From contig CM059972.1 in NCBI GenBank assembly GCA_030490835.1, positions 43,999,452 through 44,063,451 of the forward strand: a stretch of 64,000 bases of DNA, in the 5' to 3' direction. Numbering within the stretch: position 1 is the first letter of the stretch; each line of letters begins with the position of its first letter. The notes beneath the pieces were generated by a model. It was not told where the DNA came from and did not search any database. It worked only from the letters and a program-made list of their open reading frames with translations. Shown one piece after another: positions 20,949-32,737 of the stretch. The position numbers and the translations under genes were made by a program. This stretch comes from Annona cherimola. Lineage: Eukaryota; Streptophyta; Magnoliopsida; Magnoliales; Annonaceae.

Positions 20949-21733
20949 AGCATGTTTGTCATTCCTAGGGGTGAAAATCGGGGTGGGTTGACTCGTGACC
21001 CACCTCGACCCGACCCTAGTTTATATGGGGGTGGGGCAAGTCGAAAATTTAAGATTTTCTGAAATTGTGGGTCTGACCGGACTTCAGACTTTCTTACCAA
21101 TTCTTACCCACAAACCCGCCTAACTTGGTTTTCAAATTGTGAATAAAATTCTGAATGAGGCATGTTTCATGAACTTGTTCTAATATTCATATTTTATTTA
21201 AATAACAATGTTTTATTTTAACTAATTATTAATAGGTCGAAGCATACAATATTTAAATTTGGCATATCTGTGGTTTCATACTCGATAAGTTCATAAATTC
21301 TTAAAACTATCTTATTTGACCTGCATTTTTTACTCAACCCGAAGCTTATGCTAAGACCTACTAAAAAAAACTAAGTGTCAATCCGAACTTGTCCCAACAT
21401 TGTGTAAAAATAAGGGTCAAACACGATTTTTAAAATATAGGGTCAGGATTGAGCACAACTTGATCTGTCTGGACTCGCCCCAATTCCCACACTTAGTCAT
21501 TCCTATCAACTTCTTAACCTAAAACTTTTTAATTTAACATTTTTTACTTTCTATAACTATCTCATTTTAATCAATTTTTCATATATTCGTATATAAACAT
21601 TATACTCTTCAATCATTTCTCCACATACTATTCATTTATTTTATTTTTATTTTTTTATTCCCTATAATTACACCTATCATATTATATCATTTCCTTTATT
21701 TTAAAAAGATTTATACCAATGTGCTTTGATACG
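20949..21733 (-). mobile_element. third MITE copy, split by a hAT element
   Basis: The left end (GAGCATGTTTGTCATTCC) and the part after the hAT insertion (21496-21733, with CACCTATCATATTATATCA) follow the same order as the other two family members. The hAT insertion accounts for the interruption. Confidence 0.65.
20966..21495. mobile_element. hAT-type non-autonomous element with perfect TSD
   Basis: 530 bp. Ends TAGGGGTGAAAATCGGGG and (right, complemented) TAAGTGTGGGAATTGGGG, flanked by a perfect 8-bp duplication GTCATTCC at 20958-20965 and 21496-21503. An 8-bp duplication with TAGGGGTG-like ends is the hAT pattern. No transposase. Confidence 0.9.
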
Positions 21734-21739
21734 ATGCCT

Positions 21740-24700
21740 CAGAACTAATGTATTTGCTTACAATGTAAGTACACGCGCCACTCAAGTAATGAATAAATGA
21801 ATAAGAGACCGTTCTCATGAGGAAGTAAACTGAGTAACTCATAATTTAATATAAAAAATGTCACTTAAAAGTTGAGTCAAATGATATGAGATTATAATGA
21901 CAAGAAAAGAAATAACTAAGTTCTAAAGTAATGAGAACGGTAATTAATAACTATTAAGAAAGGTGATTTTAAGTATTAGGGAACTTAGAGTTTTGACACA
22001 ACACTTTTTACAAGAACTTCCAATTATTCTCTATTGATTTTCTAAGGTAGATTATTAATCTAAGGCACTACATTAATTTTATATATATATATATCTTCCA
22101 ACATAAATATTCCTAGCTACTAACTTCCAAATTCTATATCTCTATAAGAATGAAAGTAGATTCCTACATTTTCGACAAGCATTACACATGATTACATGAG
22201 ATTAGTCGGTATATTCCTATTCAAGCTAATAAATAACTCAACTAATAACCAAAATACAAAAATCTTAACCTAGTGAGATGAACTCATGTTATTCAACCTA
22301 AGTCTCACCTCAAGATAGCATTTTCAAGCATTACAAAGGTACTCGCATCATGCTATAAGATGACCAAACTTTTAGAAGTATTAAACTCAAATTAAGTGAA
22401 TAATCCAAAGATAAAAATCAAATAGGAACAAAATATGAAGTCATGAATACATGTCGAGTTCCATTACAATCCTAAATAAAGTTTAACTCATGATTAATAT
22501 GACAAAACCATAGAAAAAGGTCTCTAAATACATATCTAGCAAAAGCTAGAAGACAAGTAGCAAAAAAGAAAGAAGGAAAAGAGAAAGGAAGAAAAACTCA
22601 AGTAGATTCTTGTTCTTCTTCTCCTTTTTCCTCTAAAAGCACCTCTTCTTAGCTTCCTTTCTATCACCCCTTCTTAGCTTCCTTTTTATCCCCTTTCGTG
22701 TTATGGCGCCCCAAACTAAGATGTCACTTCCTTACCTCAAGATCTTATTGATTGGTAAATGTGCATCAGGATTGTTGCCCTGATCATGCGGCGGATTCTT
22801 AATTAGATCTCGTCCAAATTTTTTTTTGATTCGTTTCATTATCCATCCTCATTTCTTTTCTTTGTATCGCACTTCATTCGTCTTGTGAGCAACGATACAC
22901 TTGTAATTTCGTTGCACATAGAATTTTAACATACTACATGGTTCCGTCATAATTATTTTTCATAATCTTATCCCCTGGCAGTTGTCATCAGTTATATATA
23001 TCATTCATAAAATTTTCATCTCGTTTTCTTACGTCCTTGGTTTACACAACCTGGCCAAATCATAACCATTAAAATTCATTCATAATTGAATGCTAAACAC
23101 TTACACTTATATACACATTATCATATCTTAAAAATTTCAATCATATCATTCGATACACATAACTAATCATTTAGCACTCACATAAATACCGTCTCATACC
23201 TTTCTTCAAATACATCATGTTCTCCACCTCTTGAGCTCCCCTATACTTGTCTGAGGTTTGGAAAAATAAAACGTGAGTGATGAACTCAGTAAGCAAGCAT
23301 TTTGCATTTTCATATAAATGCATTTCTCTCCGTTCGGTAGAAGACACTTATCAAGAATCAACTACCAATAGGAAGAAACCTTTTATGAAAATCTTTCATT
23401 TAAATCCTTCATAAAACTTTGCATTTAATTCCTTCATAAAACCTTTCATTTAAATCATTCATGACAACCATTCATATAAACCATTCTGGAAAACCATTCC
23501 TATCAATCATTCATATAAACTTTTCATAAGAGGACAAATGTATGTCCTAAATTATTTTCATATAAATCTATATTCATGAGGACAATCTTATGTCCTAAAT
23601 CATTTGCACATAAACCCTATTATATAAGGACAACTATATGTCCTGAAACAATTTTGTACAAATCTCTTTCAATACAACACATATGCATACATAAAAAGTG
23701 TCCTGAAGTAGATAAGTAAACATTGTTTTCTGTGGACATTGTTATGTCCTGAAATATCATAAAATAAACATTACTTCATGTGGACATCATCATGTCCAAA
23801 ACATATCCTCATGTCCCCATTTTAGGATTTTTAAAACAAATGATATACATATACGTTTCTAACCCTCTGTTAGGTGACACTTACCAAGTGATCATCCTTT
23901 CATAGGAGAGAAACCATTCATGTGACTACACCACTAGCTAGGCGATTGTCCATGATCCTGCTCTTATTTCAAGGAGGGCGCCGCTAGTCTTTCAAATTCC
24001 ATAAGATCAAGCCCATAATTATACGTCAGTCTTTCAAATTTCACCTCAATTCGCCTTGTAAGCGTTAAGTTATGAATTTTCTAGCATTTTTCAACTTAAC
24101 TCATTAATTATCATCCTAATTTTCATAAATCAAATTATGAAAAATTAAAATAATTATTCATGATATATTTATGGTTTCCAATTATCATTAAGCCACTTTA
24201 ATCCTGTTGACCCATATTGGCTTATAACGATTAATTTAATCATCATTTATATTTATTGGCCCTAATTGTGATAAATTTTCAAAATAACAAAATCATTCAA
24301 AATCCAGTTAAATCTTTCATGAATCATATTTATATGCCTAATGTATACACATAAGTCTTTCTTAGATTAAGGTATCATACCATCGTAGGTTATCTCTTAA
24401 ATTTTCAAGTCATTCTACTTTGTAAATCATAAGATATAAATATATCAATTTTTAAATCAATAAATAAAATGATAAATAGCATTAATTGCACTTTTCACAT
24501 AAGCATTTTTTTCATCATTCAGTGTGCATAATTATCATAATAATCTTGAAAAATTAACTTAATCACCTTGTTTGAATTAATTTCTCTAATTCCATCCTGA
24601 TACAAGTTTTAAACTACACTTGCTAGGTTCTAAAATAGGTGGGCTTTCACACGTGTCCTCCTTTGTTCATTCTTTAAACCCTAAAAATGTTATTTATATG

Positions 24701-25181
24701 CCTTCTCTATTTGAGCCTTAACGTGTGCGAAAACCACACAAGTGGATTTGTGTGCCATGGCGCCAACCTTTTTGACTGCTTTATTACTTGATTTTCTTCC
24801 TGAATGGCAGTGGTTGGGTCTAATGCCCCAAAAGCTAAGGTTGTGGTGCCATAGTTGTTGATTCTAAAACTTTGAATGTTTGTTACAACAAGCTTCTACT
24901 CTCAATCCATTCACTTCTAGAATTGAATTTATGAACAACTCATCTCTCTTTTCCTTTAACAAAAAACAAAATAAGTAAATGCATTCTTAAATGAACTAAT
25001 GAATTAAAATAATATGAATTACAACTGAATCAAACTAGAAATGCATGAAAACTACAAAAAAATGAAGTACATAAATGACACAAACTAATGCAAATCTCAT
25101 GAAAATTACATGTTTCTAGAGAACTAGCATTCAAAATGAACATAAAACAAGTATTGATTACTCTATTTTCATAGAGTTGTT
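21740..25181 (+). repeat. 'E' repeat copy A, interrupted by reverse LTR R1
   Basis: The head at ~21755 has the motif TAAGTACACGCG...CAAGTAATGAATAAATG...GTTCTCATGAGG. The tail ends in a hairpin, GATTACTCT...AGAGTTG, at ~25156-25176. R1 (22702-24651) is inserted in the middle. Other copies with the same head are at 36.73 kb, 60.81 kb and, inverted, 63.45 kb. No protein is encoded. Because copies lie next to Athila-like coding remnants, an origin as an Athila-type LTR (in reverse) is possible, but the orientation here does not fit a normal 5' LTR. Confidence 0.5.
22702..24651 (-). mobile_element. solo LTR R1, reverse, giant LTR class (shortened)
   Basis: Starts TATGGCGCCCC (TG mutated to TA), ends GGGCTTTCACA, and is flanked by the perfect duplication CGTGT (22697-22701 and 24652-24656). 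It contains, in reverse, the conserved landmarks of the class: AGGATTGTTGCCCTGAT at ~22768 and CAGTAAGCAAGCAT at ~23288. At 1950 bp it is about half the size of F2, mostly lacking the promoter-side half. Confidence 0.85.
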
Positions 25182-28100
25182 ATGCTCCAAAATGTTATTA
25201 GTCATATAGTGAATTCATCTTCTAATGGTGCATTGCTGGGAAAAAGCTATAGAGAATCTTATACTCTTTTAGAGGACATGACGGCTAATACATATCAATT
25301 GCCTTTGGAGCGTAGTAGGACGACGAGCATGCTTCAATTAGATGCAATCATTTCAAGTAGTGCTCAGCTTGACGCTCTCTTCAAGTAGATTCAAAACTTA
25401 TCAATGACCACTAATGTCAATGCAATTGAGTCATCGTCATCATTGTATGTGGTGCGATGAATTTGCCCATAAGAGTGAGCAATGTTACTCTAATCCGAAG
25501 TCAGTTAATTATGTGAGCAATTTCTCTTAGAATCAAAATAATCCTTATCCAAACTTGTACAATTTGGGATGAAGAAATCACCCAAACTTTGCTTGGAATA
25601 ATTAGACTGCTCCACACCAATCGGGCTAAGCAATCCACCTAGTTTTCTCAACCTCAAAGAGAAAATTCTCAATTTCAGCAGCCATTATCTATGCAGCCAC
25701 CACGGCAGCAAACTATGCATCAATCTCACCCACCTTCACAGAAAACTATGCATCAAACTATGCAACCACTTCACTTGATTATTAGCCCTAATCTCATCAT
25801 CCACTTAAATCATACCATTAATAACTGTTGAATACCTAGATTACATTTATGGGTCTCAAAATGTTCTAGGTATTTGCAACGGAAAAAAATAATGTTAAGA
25901 TTACTCCGCAAAAGAGCACCATCCTAATAGGTGAGCCTCCTAAGGTAACAAGGAGACCATCACTGCCATTCTCCTCAAAGGTTTGAAAAGCAAAAGCAGG
26001 ACCATCAATTTACGAGATTCCTAGAGGTTCTAAAACAACTTCATATCAACATACTTCTAGTAGAAGCTCTTGAATAAATGCCGAACTACACAAAATTCAT
26101 GAAGAATGTCTTGACCAAGAAATGGTGTTTAACAAAATTTGAAATGGTGGCTCTTTCAAAGGAATGTAGAGCAATTATGCAGAGAAAATTGCTGCTAAAG
26201 CTTCAAGATCCTGGAAGCTTTATTATACTATACATAATTTAAAAACACTATTTCGGTAAGGCTCTTTGTGATCTCAGTACAAGCATTAATTTAATATCAA
26301 AATCAATTTTTAAGAAGCTTGATATTGGAGAGGCATGACCTAACACAGTCTCACTATAATTGGCGAATTGATCCATTACATATTTGGAAGGAATCATTGA
26401 AGATGTATTCGTCAAGGTTGAAAAGTTTATGTTTCCTACATATTTCATCATTCTAGATTATGAGGAGGATCGAGATTTCCCAATTATATTGGGTTAGCCA
26501 TTTTTTAGGAACAGATAAAGTAATCATTGATGTGCAAGCTACGGAGCTTACAATATGGTTCAGGATGAAAAGGCCACTTTCAGCCTATTAAAGGCAATGC
26601 AATTTCCAAGAGATCTTAAAGAATGTGCGATGATTAACATTGTTGATTTAGCAATTCAAGCTAAATTTCAGCACAATATGCACAAGGATAGCCTAGAGGC
26701 GTGTACGAATCAAGCTGATGAAGAAACAACAAAAATTATATGATATCTACAGAAATCACCGAGCTTTGTACGCTACCCACATAAGTATAAACCTTTAGAG
26801 CTCACGCCAAATTAATTCAAGCACTTAAAGCCATCAATTGAGGAGTCACTTATGCTTGACCTCAAGCCTTTGCCCGCTCACTTGCGTTATGCTTTTCTTT
26901 GCGAGCTCATAAGTTGTCTATTAGGTGGATTATTATTGATATGAATGGTATTAGTCCTACTTTTTGTATGCATAAGATTATTCTAAAAGATTATTCTAGG
27001 AGTTAAAAAGAAAAATCACTTTCTGCACTAATTGTTGTGACACTAGATTAGAGTCTTCCTTTTAAACTTATGTGCGATGCAAGGAACTTTGCCATAGGTG
27101 CAATGTTGGGTGAGCAAATAAGGATTTTCATTCCTTTTAAACCTTGGGCGAAACTTAACTCAACTATACACAACTAAGAAAGAATTACTTGCTGTGGTCT
27201 TCGCATTGGGTAAATTAAGAGCTTATTTGGTCAGGATCAAATTGATTGTTCACATAAACCATTCAATCGTTAAATAGTTGATTCAAAAGAAGGATCCTAA
27301 GCCCCGCTTAATTAGGCGAGTTTTATTACTGCAAGAGTTTGGTCTTGAAATCAAAGATTGAAAAAAGATGAAAGTCAACTGGCTGATAACCTATCTCGCC
27401 TGAAAAGTAATCGACATTCTTGTAATGAAGAGCACATCAGAGAGTTAGACGAGCAACTTTTTAGCATATCTCAGAACTCCATTCCTTGATATGCAGATTA
27501 TTTTAACTATATTGTAAGTGGGGTATTGCCTCTTGACTTGAATATATAGCAAAAGAAGAAATTTTTACATGATGTGCAATTTTATTTTGGAATGTGATTC
27601 CTTATACTTGGGTGCACTTAAGCTCGGTGCACCTAGGTGAATTTAAGTCTTTTTTTGAAACTTTTTAATAAACTATTAATCTAAGAATATTTAATATATA
27701 TATATATATATCAAGTTTTACTATTTTTAGAGATTTTTAGATATTTTTTATTTTCAAAAATTAGTTGCTTTTTTATAATTTAAAATTACAAAAATGCCAC
27801 TAATTTTCAAAAATAAAAAATACCTAAAAATCTCTAAAAATTGTAAAACTTGATACATATATTAAATACACTTAGATTACCAGTTATATAAAAATGTTTC
27901 AAAAAAATTAAAAAAATGGTTTAAAGCGCCCGGTGCACTAAGCCTAAGTGCACCTGGTTGTATTGTATCGGGGTCTTTTATTTTTGGTTTGAGTCATATT
28001 TGTTTAAACAATGCTCAGATCAATCATTTGGAGGATGCGTGTCAGGAGAAGAGATAGAGAAAATTTTGCAAAGTTGTCTTTCTTTGCCATATGGAGGCTA

Positions 28101-28570
28101 TTTGCAAGGATATCATACTGCGAAAGGTTCTACAATCTGGGTTTTATTGGTCAACTTTATTCACATATGCTCATTTTTATGTTAAGCACTGTGATTGATG
28201 TGAACATGCCGATTGTGTGACTAAATGACATGAAATGCCTCTTACAAATATTCTCAAAGTTGAATTGTTTGACAATCATTATATTTTGGTTATAATTGAT
28301 TATGTATTGAAATTGGTTGAAGTAGTGACTACGCAACCAGTGAAACTAAGATAGTCATCAAGTTTTTTGAAAAAAAAGCATCTTTACTCACTTTACCAAC
28401 AATGGATGCTCTCTTTTCTACAATTGGCAATTTGCATCATTTCTCACAAAGTATGAAGTACACCATAAAATCACTACTGCTTATCATTTACAAGTGAATG
28501 GATAGGCTGAGCTTGCAAACCAAGAATTAAAGCAAAATTTGGGGATGACTATGCACTCTAGGTGTACCGC
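25182..28570 (+). pseudogene. Athila-like Ty3/gypsy element, 5' part: gag, protease, RNase H, integrase
   Basis: Heavily stopped in all frames but collinear with Athila pol. Gag piece 25200-25860 (SSSNGALLGKSYRESYTLLE, then a CxxC-like region and a Gln-rich tail). Protease ~26219-26520, with the catalytic DLGAS-type motif degraded to DLSTS and followed by the ILG-PF closing motif. At ~26930-27030 an RT entry (DMNGISPTFCMHKI) jumps directly to the RNase H beginning (LPFKLMCDA), so the RT core is deleted. RNase H runs to ~27420 (ending LADNLSRLK). Integrase ~27430-28570, interrupted by a MITE. The integrase frame stops at 28570 where solo LTR F0 is inserted and resumes at 54319. Confidence 0.8.
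27605..27962. mobile_element. fold-back MITE in the Athila integrase remnant
   Basis: Inverted arms of ~95 bp: left TTGGGTGCACTTA...GGTGCACC, right (complemented) AGGTGCACTTAGGCTTAGTG. Both arms contain TTAATCTAAG/TAATCTAAG. It shares arm sequence with the MITE in the NHX intron at 1339-1564. The centre is AT-rich with a short (TA)n. Confidence 0.75.
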
Positions 28571-30438
28571 TATGACACCCAAGGTCTTTATTTTATTTTA
28601 TTTTGAATTTTATAAACTTTAAGGTAAGAAATAAATTAAAGAGTGAATTTAGCAAATAACACCTAATTAGCAAATTTGATGTGAAAATATAGTGCTAATA
28701 CGATTTTAATATATTGCAAAAAAATTCGAAAAGATTTTGAGATGGAAAAGTGGAAATTTAATTTACTTAGAATATTTATAAGAAAAAATAAAATTGGCGC
28801 AACTTTAATTGAATGCCATAATTTGTATTTTTGGAGTTAGAAGGTATGTTATATGTCAATAGAATTGTTTCAAAATCTGAAATCTAATCCAACAAATGGT
28901 TCGTCAATCAGAGTTTTCTAGAAAAAGTTATAGATAGAACAGGGAAATATAATAAGTCAATGACATATTGTAATTTCTCCTAGCTACCAAGCCCTTTTAT
29001 ATATGCTATTCTCCCCCTTTTGAGCTCGTAACATTGCATAAAAAATAGAAAATGCGAAGTGAGAGAAGGAAAGGAGGAGAGGAGAGGAGAATAGAAGAGT
29101 GAATTTGGGAGGGATTTTGAAAGGGGTTTGGCATGCATTTTTTTAAAGCTTTTCATTAATCGTCATTAGGCATCTAGAAACTCAAATAAACAAGAGAAAA
29201 CAAGGGTTTTCGAAGAAATTTGGAAAAAAATCAAATTCTAAGTAAGTGACTTATTTTCTCTTTGAATAAATCATATATTTAAGGTGCAAATGTGTTGTTT
29301 AATATTTTCATACAAGTATTACATATACGGTTGTGAATTTCCATGATTTTTACTCATTCAAGAGTAGTGTAGAGATTGGGATTTGTTGGAAATTTAGGAT
29401 TTTGTTGAAAATTCATGAAATGAATGTTATTCATCACATATGGAATGTATAAGGTTGATTTTGGTTGTTTTCATATGAGATTTCGAAGATTTATAAAGAA
29501 TGTCTATCAAATGTTTCATGAAATGCCTAAGAAAAGTGACTAAGTACCTATCAAATGTTTCATGAAATGCTTAAGAAAAGTGACTAAGTGTATTGTTGAA
29601 TGAAAATGAAAACTTAAAACCTTAATGATGTATGTGGCATATTGGGATAATGAATTCCTAAAGAGTAAACTTGAAAATAAGTTAGTTGATGTAGACTTGA
29701 GGTATAGGTGATGCACTCATGTGTTAGGTCATGACATGAAGTTGAAAATTTGCTTAGTAAAATGCTATTTATGCATGATGTGGTAATGTTGAGAGATGAA
29801 AATGAGCCGAGATCTTGGTGCATGAGGTTGTGGGCTTGTATATGTGTAAAGATTTATGCAAATAGAAATAATTATGATAATTAATTAATTATTTTGAAAT
29901 TGACATGTTAGATGGAGCTTAACTTGACAACTAAAGGGTAGATCATTTTGGCAAGAGACTTTATCGAAGGTAAGTAGGTTGTTTTCTTTTCAAATAAATC
30001 ATAGATTTTGCTTATAAATGATTTGTTTAACCACTACATACGGGCACCGCTCTTGTGTTGTGTGGCGTCCCCAACTTGAGGCATCCTGAGTCTTACTCCG
30101 GGATCGTTTTCGATTGGTAAATGTGAATCAGGATTGTTGCCCTGACCATGCGGCGGGTTCTTGAATTGAATCTCGTTTATTTTTTTTCTTTTCTTTTCTT
30201 TATTTCAACATAAATATTCATACATTTGGAATTAATCGCACTTATCATTTACACCATATCATATACTCATTTTCATCAAAGGTTTTATCAACCTGATCAT
30301 CACATTTTTATTCAATACATACATAATTTAACCATTTCAAGTTCAATACAATCTTTCCATCTATCTATAGCATACAAGCATATACAATTTTACCTTTTTC
30401 CTGCCTTAGTCATATAATATCCATACAAGATATCCCAT

Positions 30439-32082
30439 TGTAACACCCCATTCCAAGAATTACTCAAGAACTAGTCAATGGGTACTACGCAATCTAAGAA
30501 AAATTCGGCAGCATCTCCCCATAACATACAAGGGGTAATATGGAATACATGTTCATAACATTTCCATCTGTAACATTCAATCCTATTTATATACTTGCAT
30601 TTTCATATAATAAGAACATTCATATAGAAGGAAATCATTAAATATTTTCCTTACACATCAAACAGATATAATAGTCATGCATATGTGCATCAACAAGGAT
30701 TATAATCCAATCTGAAATACCAAATACATTATAGTTGTCAAAGCGAATCCGCCTAAATAATTGTCTACATATATGATTATCAAAAAGAGCACAAATCTAA
30801 AAGAACTGAAATCAACATATTGTGCTAGGGTCTCTCATGTTTGATCTTCAACTTGTCCCATCCTTAAGTTCCCCTTCTGACCTGCGATCTAAAAGCACAA
30901 TAACAAATGATATGAGTCTAAATAGACCCAGTAAGTAGATAGTGGTTAGCACAAAGTGGAAATAAGCATAATGATGGATACTCATATAGTGATGAAGCTA
31001 ATACACATGGGTCCAATACCCACTCCCAAGATCGTATGCATATAACCATCCACACAAATTGAACAACACAACCAATCATCTACTCATGTCCATCAAGGGC
31101 CATGATCAACCCTCTCCTCATGTCAATCAGGGGCCATGAACAACCCTTACAACCAACTATTTGAGATAACACATCATACATAATAGACAATGAAACACGT
31201 CGCAAACCACGCATACAACATCAACACAATTCAGATTCAACACATAGATCTGTCACACAAGCATTTTATCAAACACATGATAGGTGCGAAATGAAAGAAC
31301 CTTCAATTCATACTCTCGATTGGGGCAAATCAATTCACGTCACATTCCAACAATATAAAAACTGCTAAGAAGTCTTTTACATCATAGAAATCGCGCATTC
31401 AAAGTAAATTCCCCATGAACCCTAACTGTTACAAACTCTACGCCTAATACCATGGAGTCGTTAGAAGCTATACATTCCCTCTAGCCTCACATCGCGTTTA
31501 ACATAAAATTTCATCACTAAATCGAGAAGGGGCGACATCTACTTACCTTGACCGTGATCCCTCCCAAGACAGCGACCCTGGATGTGGACTGCAAAAATTC
31601 GGAGCCTTGGAGCTTCCTGGACTCGGATCTATGACCTTCAAGGTAGTTGGTATAGTTTTCCTCAAGAGATCACGGGTGGTTCGAACTGAGTGAAAGAGAA
31701 AGTAGAAGAGGAGCGAAGAACCAGAAGAGGAGGAGAAGAAAATGCGGTCGGGCGCGAAATGGGAATGAAGCCCTAGAGCGCGGGCCGCTTATGTTAATAG
31801 AATCCATTGAGTCGGGTCGGGGCCCGTACCTACTCTGCGAAGGGAAAAAAATAGTTATAGTGCTTAACAATGACACACTAATCATACACATTTAAATTTA
31901 TACTCAGTGTGCTAAGATCATAATACATGCATATATGCACTATATGTTCCCTATATACTATATTCATATATGTTATGCATCCATTAACATTATAAACTCC
32001 TAGTGACATGTTCATAAGTTATCTCATAAATAGAGAAGGGTTATAATGAAAATAAAATAAAATAAAATACCTGGTCCTTACA
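30439..32082 (-). mobile_element. solo LTR, reverse, Tekay-related
   Basis: TGTAACACC...TCCTTACA, 1644 bp, flanked by a perfect duplication CCCAT (30434-30438 and 32083-32087). It matches the reverse complement of the 1764-bp LTR at 40615. About 150 bp around the GC-rich block are missing near 31812, where the text passes straight to CCCGTACCTACTCTGCG. Confidence 0.93.
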
Positions 32083-32737
32083 CCCATAAAATATTCACTG
32101 GCAAATCAACTTGATCTTTTTCATTACTTGGCCTTCCCTATACCTATCTAAGGTTGAAAAAACAAAACATGAGTTGAAACTTAATAAACAAGCATTTTTC
32201 ATTTTCATGTAAATGCATTTCCCTCCATTCGATAGGAGACGTTTATCAAGCGATCAACTATCAACAGAACAGAAACCTTTTCATATAAATCATTTATCTA
32301 AACCATTCATGTAAACCATTCATGTAAACCTTTTCGATACCATTTTTTGGGCATTTCATAAACAATAGATGTGCAAATGCATTATTTCAATTCATAACAT
32401 AATCCTTCATATGAGAGTACTCTAGCCAGGTGAATATCTTTTCATGACATGATCTTTTTCATCCATAATGTCGAACCTTCCGACCTGATAACGTCAAGGG
32501 CGGACCTCGTGTCCTGCTTCTGCCGTGACTCACCTACCTGACTTTCATTCCATGCATTACTCTCATTCACCCTGGCGTTATATACCTCCTTCACATGACA
32601 ACATGTCGTTCTCTTGTAGAGAATTATTTGCACTTTCCTTTTGAACATCGTTTCAATAAAACATCATTTAAACCTATGCTGGCATGCCATTTCCAAATAG
32701 AGAAGAATTTAATCAATTATTTCAATAAGAGCAGTAA

